Shown here in pieces: positions 7,074 to 14,860 of a DNA stretch of 18,891 nt. Under the pieces are notes generated by a model, which saw nothing but the letters and a program-made list of their open reading frames with translations, searched no databases and was not told the origin of the DNA. This stretch comes from an uncultured Odoribacter sp. (GTDB lineage Bacteria; Bacteroidota; Bacteroidia; Bacteroidales; Marinifilaceae), in NCBI GenBank assembly GCA_900541415.1, contig UQJP01000042.1, forward strand, positions 1 to 18,891. Reading direction: 5' to 3'. A program made the translations under genes and the position numbers. The number at the start of each line of letters is the position of its first letter. The first letter of the stretch is position 1.

Positions 7074-7470
7074 GAGGTGTTTTTTTAGACCGGAGTACAC
7101 CATTGGAAAATTGGAAGTGGACGGAGAGTTTTTTTGTGATACGCTGGAAGACCGGGTGCGTGATTTGAGCCGGGAGAAGAAAGTTCCGGGAGAAACAGCC
7201 ATTCCCGCTGGGATATATGATGTTGTTGTGAATATTTCACCCCGGTTTAAGCGTAAGTTACCGTGCTTGCTCAACGTTCCCGGATTCGAAGGAATCTTGA
7301 TTCACCGGGGGAACACACCGGAAGATACCGCCGGGTGTATCCTTGTGGGTGAGAATAAGGTAAAAGGGAAGGTGATAAATTCAACCCCTTACGAACTCCG
7401 GTTAACTGAAATGCTCGAACGGGAACAGACCGCCGGAGAATCGATTACAATTGAAATCATCGAGCCATGA
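7057..7470 (+). CDS. DUF5675 family protein, probable lysis enzyme
   Basis: This 137-residue protein matches the DUF5675 pattern: a beta-rich start (YTIGKLEVDGEFFCDTLED), then AIPAGIYDV, a hydrophobic strand (FEGILIHRGNTPEDTAGC) with His83, and Cys94 in AGCILVG. The spacing H-x-GN-x4-DT-x-GC resembles the His/Cys active site of YkuD-type L,D-transpeptidase folds, so a cell-wall hydrolase or transferase role is likely but not shown. It has no signal peptide, consistent with release through the holin encoded just upstream. Its final ATGA overlaps the start of the next gene by four bases. No other obvious endolysin is visible in the window, so it is the best candidate for the lytic enzyme here. 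Confidence 0.75.
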   Translation: MKLKVERCFFRPEYTIGKLEVDGEFFCDTLEDRVRDLSREKKVPGETAIPAGIYDVVVNISPRFKRKLPCLLNVPGFEGILIHRGNTPEDTAGCILVGENKVKGKVINSTPYELRLTEMLEREQTAGESITIEIIEP

Positions 7471-7991
7471 GAATAATATTGATTATAGTTTTATTCCTGC
7501 TTTCTGCCGGGTGTAAGTCGAAGCACGAACTAACGACTGAAAACCGGGAACAGTCCAACCGGATTGAGCAGATAAACACAATAAAGAGCGAACAGGCACA
7601 GCAGGACAGCATCGGATCACGCGTTAAAGAAACCGATCGTGTCCGGGAAGAAGCCCGGGAAACCGAAACGGAGGTGAAGGTGACAGAATATGACACGTCA
7701 AAGCCCGTTGTTGAATCAACCGGGAAGCCTCCGGTATTGCGTGAAACTACCACGATAAAGAGGGACAAACAACATGGCCGGGAAAATGTATCGGAAAAAG
7801 AAACGGAAACAACCTCCACAATCACCCGGTCAGACCGTACCACCGAAATACAGCAGGATATTCAGGATTCAAAGGAATCGGATTCCAGTAGCCATGAAAC
7901 CCGTAAGCGGAAAAGCGGAGGAATATGGTTTGGCGGATTTGTTGTTGCAATAGGTTTGGGGTATTTGGTTTTAAAAGGATTTCGCAAATAA
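7467..7991 (+). CDS. Lipoprotein with C-terminal membrane helix, candidate unimolecular spanin
   Basis: The 174-residue product starts with a lipoprotein signal (MRIILIIVLFLLSAGC; lipid Cys16). A long, very polar Gln/Glu/Lys/Thr-rich periplasmic stretch follows (about 17-150) with coiled-coil character, and the end is a membrane helix, GGIWFGGFVVAIGLGYLVL, capped by KGFRK. An N-terminal outer-membrane lipid anchor plus a C-terminal inner-membrane helix is the defining topology of u-spanins such as T1 gp11, which fuse the two membranes in the last step of lysis. It is coupled to the DUF5675 gene by ATGA and closes the lysis block, the expected place. Its last 21 bases overlap the end of the convergent integrase. 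There is no sequence-family match that I can name; the call is from topology and context. Confidence 0.65.
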   Translation: MRIILIIVLFLLSAGCKSKHELTTENREQSNRIEQINTIKSEQAQQDSIGSRVKETDRVREEARETETEVKVTEYDTSKPVVESTGKPPVLRETTTIKRDKQHGRENVSEKETETTSTITRSDRTTEIQQDIQDSKESDSSSHETRKRKSGGIWFGGFVVAIGLGYLVLKGFRK

Positions 7992-9464
7992 GTGATAAAA
8001 TGCAGCCTTTTGCCAGGTTGTCAAATCACCTTGCAAAGTGTCTTTCACTACGCTTTCTTCAATACTAAGCCTATTGGATAGTTCTAATGTGGACATATTA
8101 TTTCTTTTCATTTGCTGGATTACCCATTCGGAGGTTATATCCTTTATCTCGATACTCTGCCTCCAACCGATGAAGTAATTACTTTTCTTTAACGCCTCGA
8201 GCTTGTCATTGACCGATGCTTTTATATACTTTTCACACTGCTCCTGTTTCTGCCATCCTCCACAAGCCATGATAAGCTCAATAGGCATTTGATCCAACCA
8301 CATATTGGTCGCCCCGGAACGGCGGGCGGTATGGCTTGTTACAGCCTCCCACTTTTCGCAGCTTCGTTCAACTAATTCAGTCCCTTCTGTTCTGTATAGC
8401 GTGATCTTATCCTTTATGCCAGCCAGCCTGCATACTTCTTTAATATGTTCATTTATTTTTTGACTTGATATACTTTCAAATACATTGAATCCTGAATCTA
8501 ATATTTCTTTAACAACAGGGTGCATAGGGAGGTTTACCGGATCGGGTTTTCTTAAAGAACTGCCTTTTTTAGGCATGATTCTGATAACCTCATTGTCAAT
8601 GTTCATTTCGGTTATCCGGTTAAAGTCTGAAATTCTCATGGCACAAAAGGCTCCAATCAGAAATTTATTCTTAACAAGCGTAAGGGATTTGATCGATGCT
8701 TCAATATTCTGGGGTCGGAGGTCCCGGCGAATCTCTTTTAATGATTCTTCAGTGATCTGTAATCGATGAATTGCTTCTAATTCCGGGATGCTTAGGTATA
8801 CTAAATCTGCGGTTTCTGATTCGGAAGAAAATCTTTTATAATCACCATTACTATGAAGTTTATCCACCTCCATTGCATCACCCATAAACAAGATAATGTT
8901 TTTAAAAATTGCACCTATATAATTCTTAGAATAATGGAGTTCTTTGTTGCCTTTGGTGTAGGTTGATTCTAAAAGCCAGTTTTTAAATTCTTCCTCAAAT
9001 TTTAGCGTGATGTCATCGAAAGAATATTCTTTTCCTTTGTAGGCCTGGTATTCTTTTATCTTATTCAAGGTAGTAACATATCCCTTTTTGGTATTTTCGC
9101 TCATTTTTGAGCGTTCGATGTACTTTTTGATATAGGAAACGAATAATTTTTCATTACGTTTTATTTGGATATGGTTGTTGCCCTTTAGAAATTGGCTAAC
9201 TTTTTCCGAAAATTCTTCCTGTGATGGGGTTTTAAAATCTTGCTTAAAAAAAAGTAGCGCGTTCTCCATAGCTGATTTTACAGCTATGATTTTATTATTG
9301 ATAGCCCCTGCTTCCGGGCAGGCTTTGCAACGCTGGTTTTTAAACATCGAAACCTTGATGCTCTCCCCGGTAGGGTATTTATATTTTTGCCCTTGATAGT
9401 TGATATTTCCCCGGATCGTAGACTTTTCTCTCTTAGGATTATCTAAAGTAAAATAGGCTTGCAT
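7971..9464 (-). CDS. int: Phage tyrosine integrase
   Basis: This 497-residue site-specific recombinase has an N-terminal arm-binding domain with a CKAC-like pair (about 47-50), a SAM-like core-binding domain (about 105-200), and a catalytic domain with the expected residues: Arg277 in AMRISDF, Lys in MPKKG, His378 and Arg381 in HTARRSG, Trp in CGGWQ and the nucleophile Tyr413 in CEKYIKAS. About 65 residues follow the catalytic core and look like a small helical DNA-binding end (ELSNRLSIEESVVKD). It catalyses integration and excision of the phage genome. It is transcribed toward the lysis genes and starts next to the tRNA operon. Three copies of a ten-base repeat lie immediately upstream of the start codon. 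Confidence 0.92.
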   Translation of the reverse strand: MQAYFTLDNPKREKSTIRGNINYQGQKYKYPTGESIKVSMFKNQRCKACPEAGAINNKIIAVKSAMENALLFFKQDFKTPSQEEFSEKVSQFLKGNNHIQIKRNEKLFVSYIKKYIERSKMSENTKKGYVTTLNKIKEYQAYKGKEYSFDDITLKFEEEFKNWLLESTYTKGNKELHYSKNYIGAIFKNIILFMGDAMEVDKLHSNGDYKRFSSESETADLVYLSIPELEAIHRLQITEESLKEIRRDLRPQNIEASIKSLTLVKNKFLIGAFCAMRISDFNRITEMNIDNEVIRIMPKKGSSLRKPDPVNLPMHPVVKEILDSGFNVFESISSQKINEHIKEVCRLAGIKDKITLYRTEGTELVERSCEKWEAVTSHTARRSGATNMWLDQMPIELIMACGGWQKQEQCEKYIKASVNDKLEALKKSNYFIGWRQSIEIKDITSEWVIQQMKRNNMSTLELSNRLSIEESVVKDTLQGDLTTWQKAAFYHLFAKSF

Positions 9465-9466
9465 AG

Positions 9467-9501
9467 TGTTGGTCTGAAATGTTGGTCTGAATGTTGGTCT
9501 G
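9467..9501. repeat. Three direct copies of TGTTGGTCTG before the integrase
   Basis: Copies lie at 9467-9476, 9480-9489 and 9492-9501, spaced 13 and 12 bases apart, starting two bases upstream of the integrase ATG. They are good candidates for arm-type sites bound by the N-terminal domain of the integrase or for an operator controlling it. Confidence 0.6.
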
Positions 9502-9542
9502 TTTTGCCGGAAAAATACGGATTTTTTTGTCAGGTAAAAAAT

Positions 9543-9568
9543 AAAACCCCTAATAAATCAGGGGTTTT
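9543..9568 (-). terminator. Intrinsic terminator of the tRNA operon
   Basis: AAAACCCCT (9543-9551) and AGGGGTTTT (9560-9568) form a nine-base-pair stem with an eight-base loop. Read on the minus strand it lies 24 bases after tRNA-Leu and is followed by a T-rich run. Confidence 0.85.
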
Positions 9569-9591
9569 AAAAGGAAAGTTGATTATATCTG

Positions 9592-9676
9592 TACTCGAGG
9601 CGGGAATTGAACCCGCACGGCCGCAATGGCCACAGGATTTTAAGTCCTGCGTGTCTACCGATTCCACCACTCGAGC
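9592..9676 (-). tRNA. tRNA-Leu (anticodon UAA)
   Basis: The minus strand folds as an 85-base class II tRNA: acceptor GCTCGAG pairs with CTCGAGT (first pair G-U), the D-arm has GGTAGACACG, the anticodon stem encloses CTTAAAA (anticodon TAA), a long variable arm TGGCCATTGCGGCCGT is present, and the T-arm is CGGGTTCAATTCCCG. CCA is not encoded. It reads UUA leucine codons and not the UAG stop. It follows tRNA-Gly by 15 bases. Its 3' end points to the prophage. Confidence 0.95.
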
Positions 9677-9691
9677 ATCCTCCTTAGAGAG

Positions 9692-9764
<73 letters not shown>

Positions 9765-9801
9765 ATTTCATCGAATAAAGAACTATTTTCTTTAGCGAGT
9801 G

Positions 9802-9832
9802 CAAATATAAGGCGTTTTTTAGTTTGTACAAA
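9802..9832 (-). promoter_or_regulatory. Bacteroidetes-type promoter of the tRNA operon
   Basis: On the minus strand TTTG (9832-9829) is followed by a 19-base spacer and TATATTTG (9809-9802), an exact match to the known -33/-7 pattern. The predicted start near 9795 is about 30 bases before tRNA-Gly. Confidence 0.85.
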
Positions 9833-9934
9833 TAAAACAGCTAAAAATATTTATCGGATGTGAGTATTTATGTACTTCTTCCGGGCTTTGAAGGATAATT
9901 TTGATAAGCGTGCAGGAAAATGGAGGAGAATTGT

Positions 9935-9942
9935 TATATTTG
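9935..9942 (+). promoter_or_regulatory. -7 element, possible ftsX operon promoter
   Basis: TATATTTG matches the Bacteroidetes -7 pattern and lies 78 bases before the ATG at 10021. I see no TTTG at the usual distance upstream, so the -33 element is missing or degenerate. The 256-base gap between tRNA-Gly and ftsX holds this and the divergent tRNA promoter and nothing else that I can see. Confidence 0.45.
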
Positions 9943-10020
9943 TCAGATTTTAGGGTAGAACGTTTCTTGTGATAAGAGCGTGACAAAATCCCGTTGAATT
10001 TTAATCTTTTTCAGAGTAAG

Positions 10021-10887
10021 ATGTCAGGAACAAAAAGCAGAAGAATAGCCGGTTCGTATTTTGTATCCACACTTAGTATATCATTGGTATTGGTGGTGAT
10101 AGGTATCCTTGTGTTTATTTTGTTGAATGCCAGGTTGATTTCCGATCAGGTGAAACAAAATATCGGTTTTTCGATCATTGTAAAGGACAATGTGAATGAG
10201 GCTGAAATTAAGAAGATGCAGAAAATATTGGACACCAAACCTTTTGTCGCCTCCTCTTATTTTATCAGCAAAGCGGATGCCGCTAAAGCTTTTAAGGAGG
10301 AACTGGGAGAAGATTTTGAAGAGGTGCTGGGTTACAATCCGCTTTTGCCTTCCGTAGAAATTAAGCTGAATCCTTTATACGCCAATAACGATTCCCTGCA
10401 AGTTATTGAAAAGAGCCTGCTGAAGAACGATGTCATTCAAGAGGTTTCTTATCAGAAATCGCTGGTGCATATGATCAACGAGAATGTTCGTCGGATCAGT
10501 TTTATCTTGTTGATTGCAGGGGTGGCTTTATTGCTGATTTCTTTCACCCTGATCCGTAATACGATTCATTTATCCGTTTATTCTCAGCGTTTTTTGATTA
10601 AAACCATGCAATTGGTGGGAGCTAAACCGTTTTTTATCTGTAAGCCTTTTATTCAGAATGGGGCGTGGTTTGGTTTTTTTGGGAGTATGCTGGCCAATAT
10701 GATTCTTTTAGTGGCTATTTTTTTCCTACAAAGAGAAGTGGGAGGGGTGGTTAACCTGATGAACAAGGATCTGCTGATTATTATGGTTGTTATTATAACG
10801 GTCGCCGGGATTTTATTATCGCTGGTATCGGCTTGGTTGTCGGTGGCCCGTTATTTGAACAAGGATATGAACGAATTGTATAATTAA
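10021..10887 (+). CDS. ftsX: Cell division protein FtsX
   Basis: FtsX is the membrane part of the FtsEX ABC system that links division to peptidoglycan hydrolase activation at the septum. The protein (288 residues from ATG 10021; a TTG at 9994 would add nine) has the FtsX layout: an N-terminal helix (STLSISLVLVVIGILVFILL), an extracytoplasmic domain of about 120 residues with NIGFSIIVKDNV and FISKADAAKAFKEELGEDF, then three C-terminal helices beginning ISFILLIAGVALLLISFTL and the RNTIHLSVYSQRFLIKTMQLVGA loop. I prefer ATG 10021 because MSGTKSRR leads directly to the first helix. FtsE is not adjacent, as is usual in Bacteroidetes. It heads a run of four same-strand genes with gaps of about 18-34 bases. 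Confidence 0.93.
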   Translation: MSGTKSRRIAGSYFVSTLSISLVLVVIGILVFILLNARLISDQVKQNIGFSIIVKDNVNEAEIKKMQKILDTKPFVASSYFISKADAAKAFKEELGEDFEEVLGYNPLLPSVEIKLNPLYANNDSLQVIEKSLLKNDVIQEVSYQKSLVHMINENVRRISFILLIAGVALLLISFTLIRNTIHLSVYSQRFLIKTMQLVGAKPFFICKPFIQNGAWFGFFGSMLANMILLVAIFFLQREVGGVVNLMNKDLLIIMVVIITVAGILLSLVSAWLSVARYLNKDMNELYN

Positions 10888-10921
10888 AGGATATAATTTA
10901 GACAAGTCAAATAAAATCGAT

Positions 10922-11200
10922 ATGGTAAAAAATAGTTTAAAGAGTACAGAGCCAGGTAAGAAGTTCGGATTTCCGATTCCCGTGAGTAGTTATAAGATGA
11001 TTTTGATCGGTTTTGGTATTGTGTTGCTGGGGTTTATCTTAATGATGGGAGGCGGAGCCGATAGTCCTGACGAGTTTAACTATGATATTTTCAGTTTCCG
11101 CCGGATCACTTTAGCTCCTATTGTGGTGTTGCTTGGGTTTGCTTTTGTGTTTTGGGCTATTATGCGTAAACCGAAAGCCAATAAGGAAGAAGGGGAATAA
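10922..11200 (+). CDS. DUF3098 family small membrane protein
   Basis: A 92-residue protein carries two membrane helices (MILIGFGIVLLGFILMMGGG and ITLAPIVVLLGFAFVFWAIM) separated by a short acidic loop with SPDEFNYDIFSFRR, and a basic C-terminal tail. This matches DUF3098, a Bacteroidetes family of unknown function regularly found between ftsX and uppP. It lies 34 bases after ftsX and 18 bases before uppP. Its constant place suggests a role in envelope or division work, which is inference from neighbours only. Confidence 0.88.
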   Translation: MVKNSLKSTEPGKKFGFPIPVSSYKMILIGFGIVLLGFILMMGGGADSPDEFNYDIFSFRRITLAPIVVLLGFAFVFWAIMRKPKANKEEGE

Positions 11201-11218
11201 GGATTTAAATTTTAGAAT

Positions 11219-12013
11219 ATGACATGGTTGGAAGCATTGGTCCTTGGAGTTATTCAGGGATTGACAGAGTTTTTGCCGGTGAGTAGTTCCGGGCATCTTC
11301 AAATTTTTAGTGCGCTTTTCGGGATACAGGGTGAGGAAAACCTGACTTTTGCGGTGGCGGTACATGCGGCTACGGTTTGCAGTACGATTGTCGTCCTGCG
11401 TAAGGAGATATGGGACTTGTTGCAGGGACTTTTCCGTTTCACCTGGAACGAGGAGACTATTTATATTGCTAAAATTGTCCTTTCGATGATTCCTGTGGCT
11501 ATTGTGGGCGTATTTTTGAAAGACCAGGTTGAAGCTTTGTTCGGCTCGGGGTTGCTGGTGGTTGGGTTTGCTTTATTGCTGACGGCATGTTTGTTGGCTT
11601 TTGCTTATTATGCCCGTCCCCGTGCGAAAACCACGATCTCTTTCCGGGATGCTTTTGTTATCGGTATTGCCCAGGCTTGTGCAGTGTTGCCGGGATTATC
11701 CCGCTCAGGATCTACGATTGCAACGGGTATTCTTTTGGGAAACAATAAGGAAAAGGTGGCTAAGTTTTCTTTCCTGATGGTGCTTGTCCCGATTTTGGGA
11801 GAGGCTTTTCTGGATTTGATGAAGGGTAATTTTACACAGGGAGAAAGCGGTATTTCGATGTTGTCGCTTACCGTAGGTTTTTTAGCTGCTTTTATTTCCG
11901 GTTTTCTGGCATGTAGCTGGATGCTGAATTTGGTTAAAAAAGGTAAGTTGATCTGGTTTGCCGTATATTGCCTCGTGGTAGGTTTGGGCATTGTGATTTG
12001 GCAAATTGTTTGA
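11219..12013 (+). CDS. uppP: Undecaprenyl-diphosphatase UppP (BacA)
   Basis: UppP removes a phosphate from undecaprenyl diphosphate to regenerate the lipid carrier for peptidoglycan and surface glycan synthesis; over-expression gives bacitracin resistance in other bacteria. The 264-residue protein has the family motifs QGLTEFLPVSSSGHL near the N-terminus and PGLSRSGST at 158-166, plus about seven hydrophobic helices. Length is normal. The gene sits between DUF3098 and truB in a conserved Bacteroidetes order, with a 34-base gap to truB. Confidence 0.96.
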   Translation: MTWLEALVLGVIQGLTEFLPVSSSGHLQIFSALFGIQGEENLTFAVAVHAATVCSTIVVLRKEIWDLLQGLFRFTWNEETIYIAKIVLSMIPVAIVGVFLKDQVEALFGSGLLVVGFALLLTACLLAFAYYARPRAKTTISFRDAFVIGIAQACAVLPGLSRSGSTIATGILLGNNKEKVAKFSFLMVLVPILGEAFLDLMKGNFTQGESGISMLSLTVGFLAAFISGFLACSWMLNLVKKGKLIWFAVYCLVVGLGIVIWQIV

Positions 12014-12047
12014 GTATAAGCCGAAATGATCGGTTAATGGATAGTTT

Positions 12048-12749
12048 ATGATTCTTTATAAAGAAGAAGGAAATTTTCATGAAGGGGCGTTGATTTTGGT
12101 GGATAAGCCATTGAAATGGACTTCTTTTGATGTTGTAAATAAGATTCGCTGGTGTTTGAAACCGGTGTGCGGAAAGATAAAGGTGGGGCATGCCGGGACG
12201 CTCGATCCTTTGGCGACGGGATTGGTGATTGTGTGTGTCGGGAAGTGGACGAAGCAAATCGAAATGTATATGGCTCAGGAGAAAGAATATGTGGCTTCTA
12301 TCCGTTTCGGAGCGACCACTCCTTCTTTCGATCTCGAGACCGAGCCACAAGGGGAGTACCCCTATCAGCATATCAGCCGGGAGTTTCTCGATGGCGTGCT
12401 AAAACAATTTGCCGGAACGATCCGGCAGGTGCCTCCTGTTTATTCTGCTATCCGGGTGGATGGAGTAAGAGCTTACGAGAAAGCGCGGAAAGGCAATGAA
12501 TTGGAAATGCCTGTGAGGGAAGTATTTGTGAAGGAGTTGGAGGTGCTCGATTTTCATTTGCCTGACCTGACATTACGGATCGATTGTGGGAAAGGTACCT
12601 ATATCCGTTCTTTGGCGAATGATATTGGGGCAGCCTGTGAAAGCGGGGCTTATCTGGCAGGATTGAGGCGAACGGGTATCGGAGATTTCAGAGTGGAGAA
12701 TGCGAATAAAATGGAGGATTTGGTTGCTTTTTTACAAACTAAATTATAA
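12048..12749 (+). CDS. truB: tRNA pseudouridine(55) synthase TruB
   Basis: TruB makes the universal pseudouridine 55 in the T-loop of tRNAs. The 233-residue protein has LILVDKPLKWTSFDVV, the catalytic motif GHAGTLDPLATGL with Asp53, KEYVASIRFG, and the C-terminal RIDCGKGTYIRSLANDIG motif. It is at the short end of the family and lacks an extended C-terminal PUA part, which is usual in Bacteroidetes. It follows uppP by 34 bases. The 144-base gap to queA has no recognised signal. Confidence 0.96.
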   Translation: MILYKEEGNFHEGALILVDKPLKWTSFDVVNKIRWCLKPVCGKIKVGHAGTLDPLATGLVIVCVGKWTKQIEMYMAQEKEYVASIRFGATTPSFDLETEPQGEYPYQHISREFLDGVLKQFAGTIRQVPPVYSAIRVDGVRAYEKARKGNELEMPVREVFVKELEVLDFHLPDLTLRIDCGKGTYIRSLANDIGAACESGAYLAGLRRTGIGDFRVENANKMEDLVAFLQTKL

Positions 12750-12893
12750 ATTGCACCGTTTATCATGTCGGGATATTTCCTCAAAATAGAAGCAGGAGAT
12801 GTTCTGATGTTTTGTTGGCTAATATAGGGATGTTAAAATGGGTTTTCCCCTGAAGCCTAAGAGTAAGTATAATCAAAAAAGGATATAACAGAT

Positions 12894-13943
12894 ATGAAAT
12901 TATCAAAGTTCAGGTATAAATTGCCGATAGAACTGATTGCTCAGGAGCCTTCACCTAATCGTGACGAATGTCGGTTGATGGTTGTTCATAAAGACACAGG
13001 GGAAATCGAACATAAGATATTTAAAGACGTTATCAATTATTTCGATGAAAAAGATGTGTTTGTATTTAACGATACAAAAGTTTTTCCTGCCCGTCTTTAT
13101 GGTAATAAAGAGAAGACCGGGGCAGAAATCGAGGTGTTTTTATTACGGGAATTGAACCGGGATTTACGTATCTGGGATGTGCTGGTGGATCCGGCACGTA
13201 AAATCCGTATCGGCAATAAATTGTATTTCGGAGAAGACGATAGTTTAGTGGCAGAGGTGATCGATAATACGACTTCGCGGGGACGTACGCTCAGATTTCT
13301 TTTTGACGGCGAATACGATGAATTCAAAAAGATATTGTACGGTTTGGGGGAAACTCCGCTGCCCCGTACGATTACCCGGAAAGTTGTGCCGGAGGATGCC
13401 GAACGCTATCAGACGATCTTTGCTGTGAACGAGGGGGCTGTCGCAGCCCCGACGGCAGGGTTGCATTTTAGCCGGGAATTGATGAAACGGATGGAAATTA
13501 AAGGTATTGATTTCGCTTTTTTGACATTGCATGTCGGTTTGGGAAATTTCCGGGAGGTGGATGTGGAAGACCTGACTAAGCATAAAATGGATTCGGAACA
13601 GATCATTGTGGGATCGGAAACCGTGAAGATTGTAAATCAGGCTAAAGACGAAAAACGTAAGATTTGTGCTGTCGGTACGACTGTGGTACGGACCTTGGAA
13701 AGTTGCGTGACCACGAAGGGGCGGTTGACGGAGTATAATGGCTGGACGAATAAATTTATATTCCCGCCTTATGAGTTTAGTGTGCCGGATGCGTTTATTT
13801 CCAATTTCCATATGCCTTATTCCACGTTGTTGATGATGGTTGCGGCTTTCGGTGGATATGATAATGTGATGAAGGCTTACGACATTGCCGTGAAAGAAAA
13901 ATATAGGTTTGGCTCTTATGGTGATGCCATGCTGATCGTTTAA
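12894..13943 (+). CDS. queA: S-adenosylmethionine:tRNA ribosyltransferase-isomerase QueA
   Basis: QueA transfers and isomerises the ribosyl part of SAM onto 7-aminomethyl-7-deazaguanine in tRNA to give epoxyqueuosine. The 349-residue protein has the family landmarks: LPIELIAQEP and RDECRLMV near the start, VFNDTKVFPARL, GETPLPRTI, the strongly conserved AAPTAGLHF, LHVGLGNFR, and CAVGTTVVRTLE followed by FIFPPYEF, SNFHMPYSTLLMMVAAF and RFGSYGDAML. Length is normal. It is separated from truB by 144 bases and has its own terminator, so it may be transcribed with or without the genes before it. Confidence 0.97.
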   Translation: MKLSKFRYKLPIELIAQEPSPNRDECRLMVVHKDTGEIEHKIFKDVINYFDEKDVFVFNDTKVFPARLYGNKEKTGAEIEVFLLRELNRDLRIWDVLVDPARKIRIGNKLYFGEDDSLVAEVIDNTTSRGRTLRFLFDGEYDEFKKILYGLGETPLPRTITRKVVPEDAERYQTIFAVNEGAVAAPTAGLHFSRELMKRMEIKGIDFAFLTLHVGLGNFREVDVEDLTKHKMDSEQIIVGSETVKIVNQAKDEKRKICAVGTTVVRTLESCVTTKGRLTEYNGWTNKFIFPPYEFSVPDAFISNFHMPYSTLLMMVAAFGGYDNVMKAYDIAVKEKYRFGSYGDAMLIV

Positions 13944-13948
13944 AAAAG

Positions 13949-13973
13949 GGAGCCCGCCGGGCTCCTTTTTTTT
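13949..13973 (+). terminator. Strong intrinsic terminator after queA
   Basis: GGAGCCC (13949-13955), loop GCC, GGGCTCC (13959-13965), then eight T residues; A residues before the stem can extend pairing with the T-run. It begins six bases after the queA stop. Confidence 0.95.
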
Positions 13974-14006
13974 ATATTTAACGTATATGTGAGAAAAAGA
14001 AAGGTT

Positions 14007-14804
14007 ATGAAAAGTATTCGTATTTTTATTTTGATCTTTATTTCTTTGGTGTCGGTGCAATGTGCCACCGTTCCCGTAACCGGAAGGAAGCAGTTGCTTA
14101 TCATGCCGGAGAGTGAAATGGTGCAGATGAGCCTGACCTCGTATGATAGTTTTTTGAAAGAAAATCAATTGTCGAAGGATGCAGCATCAACACAGCGGGT
14201 GAAAAATGTAGGTTCCCGGATTGCGGCTGCTGTTGAAACTTATTTGAAATCTCAGGGACAGGAGGAGTTAATTAAGGATTTTAAATGGGAGTTTAATTTG
14301 GTACAAAGTAAAGAAGTGAATGCCTGGTGCATGCCCGGAGGAAAAGTGGTGGTTTATGAAGGGATTCTTCCTGTTTGTGAGGACGATGAAGGGTTGGCCG
14401 TAGTGATGGGGCATGAAATTGCTCACGCCATAGCCCGGCATGGCAATGAACGGATGAGCCAGCAAATGTTGTTGGAAGCGGGAAGTGCAGCTGCTGCTTA
14501 CGCCTTGAAGGATAAGCCGGAAACGACAAAGGCGTTGCTGGGAACGGCTATCGGTTTGGGTTCTAATTATGGGGTGGTTTTGCCGTTTTCCCGTAAACAT
14601 GAATATGAGGCAGACCGTTTGGGGCTGATTTTTATGACTATTGCAGGGTATCAGCCGGAGAAAGCGGTGGAATTTTGGACCCGGATGTCGGAAGCGTCTG
14701 CAGGTCAGAAAGTTCCTGAGTTTATGTCTACCCATCCTTCCGATGCTAACCGTATCGCTCAAATCGAGGCATTGTTGCCGGAGGCTTTGAAATATAAAAA
14801 ATAA
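14007..14804 (+). CDS. M48 family zinc metalloprotease lipoprotein
   Basis: The protein (265 residues from ATG 14007; a GTG at 13989 would add six) starts with a signal peptide ending VQC, followed by ATVPVTGRKQL, a typical start for Bacteroidetes M48 lipoproteins. The peptidase core has HEIAH (His136, Glu137, His140) and EYEAD with Glu199 as third ligand and Asp203, matching HExxH ... ExxxD. STHPSDANRI near the end is also typical of this OMA1/LoiP/BepA-like group. It is probably a periplasmic or outer-membrane protein quality-control protease. It lies just after the queA terminator and 56 bases before the GH123 gene, with which it may share a transcript. Confidence 0.92.
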   Translation: MKSIRIFILIFISLVSVQCATVPVTGRKQLLIMPESEMVQMSLTSYDSFLKENQLSKDAASTQRVKNVGSRIAAAVETYLKSQGQEELIKDFKWEFNLVQSKEVNAWCMPGGKVVVYEGILPVCEDDEGLAVVMGHEIAHAIARHGNERMSQQMLLEAGSAAAAYALKDKPETTKALLGTAIGLGSNYGVVLPFSRKHEYEADRLGLIFMTIAGYQPEKAVEFWTRMSEASAGQKVPEFMSTHPSDANRIAQIEALLPEALKYKK

Positions 14805-14860
14805 AAATTAGTTTTACAGATTGCTAAGAGGCGAGTAAGTTAATTTTTAAATTGAAGTAA

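Larger units (their letters stand above)
1..9570. mobile_element. Right-hand end of an integrated tailed prophage
   Basis: The stretch carries tail and receptor-binding genes, an S74-type tail fibre, a holin, a DUF5675 lysis-type protein, a spanin-like protein and a tyrosine integrase, all packed with short overlaps. The integrase is convergent with the lysis block and lies beside a tRNA operon, a usual layout for the end of a prophage. The left part continues beyond the window, so head, packaging, replication and repressor genes are not visible. The exact right boundary is not proven; I place it between the integrase start (9464) and the 3' end of tRNA-Leu (9592). Several of its genes contain in-frame TAG codons, described in their own entries. 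Confidence 0.88.

Noticed and set aside
12750..12893. Possible riboswitch (preQ1) upstream of queA
   Set aside because: I see no aptamer-like core or expression-platform hairpin in the 144 bases; only a very short frame at 12765, which I do not support as a gene.
13245..14168. Long minus-strand frame opposite queA and the M48 gene
   Set aside because: It crosses two well-supported genes and a terminator and has no recognisable motif.
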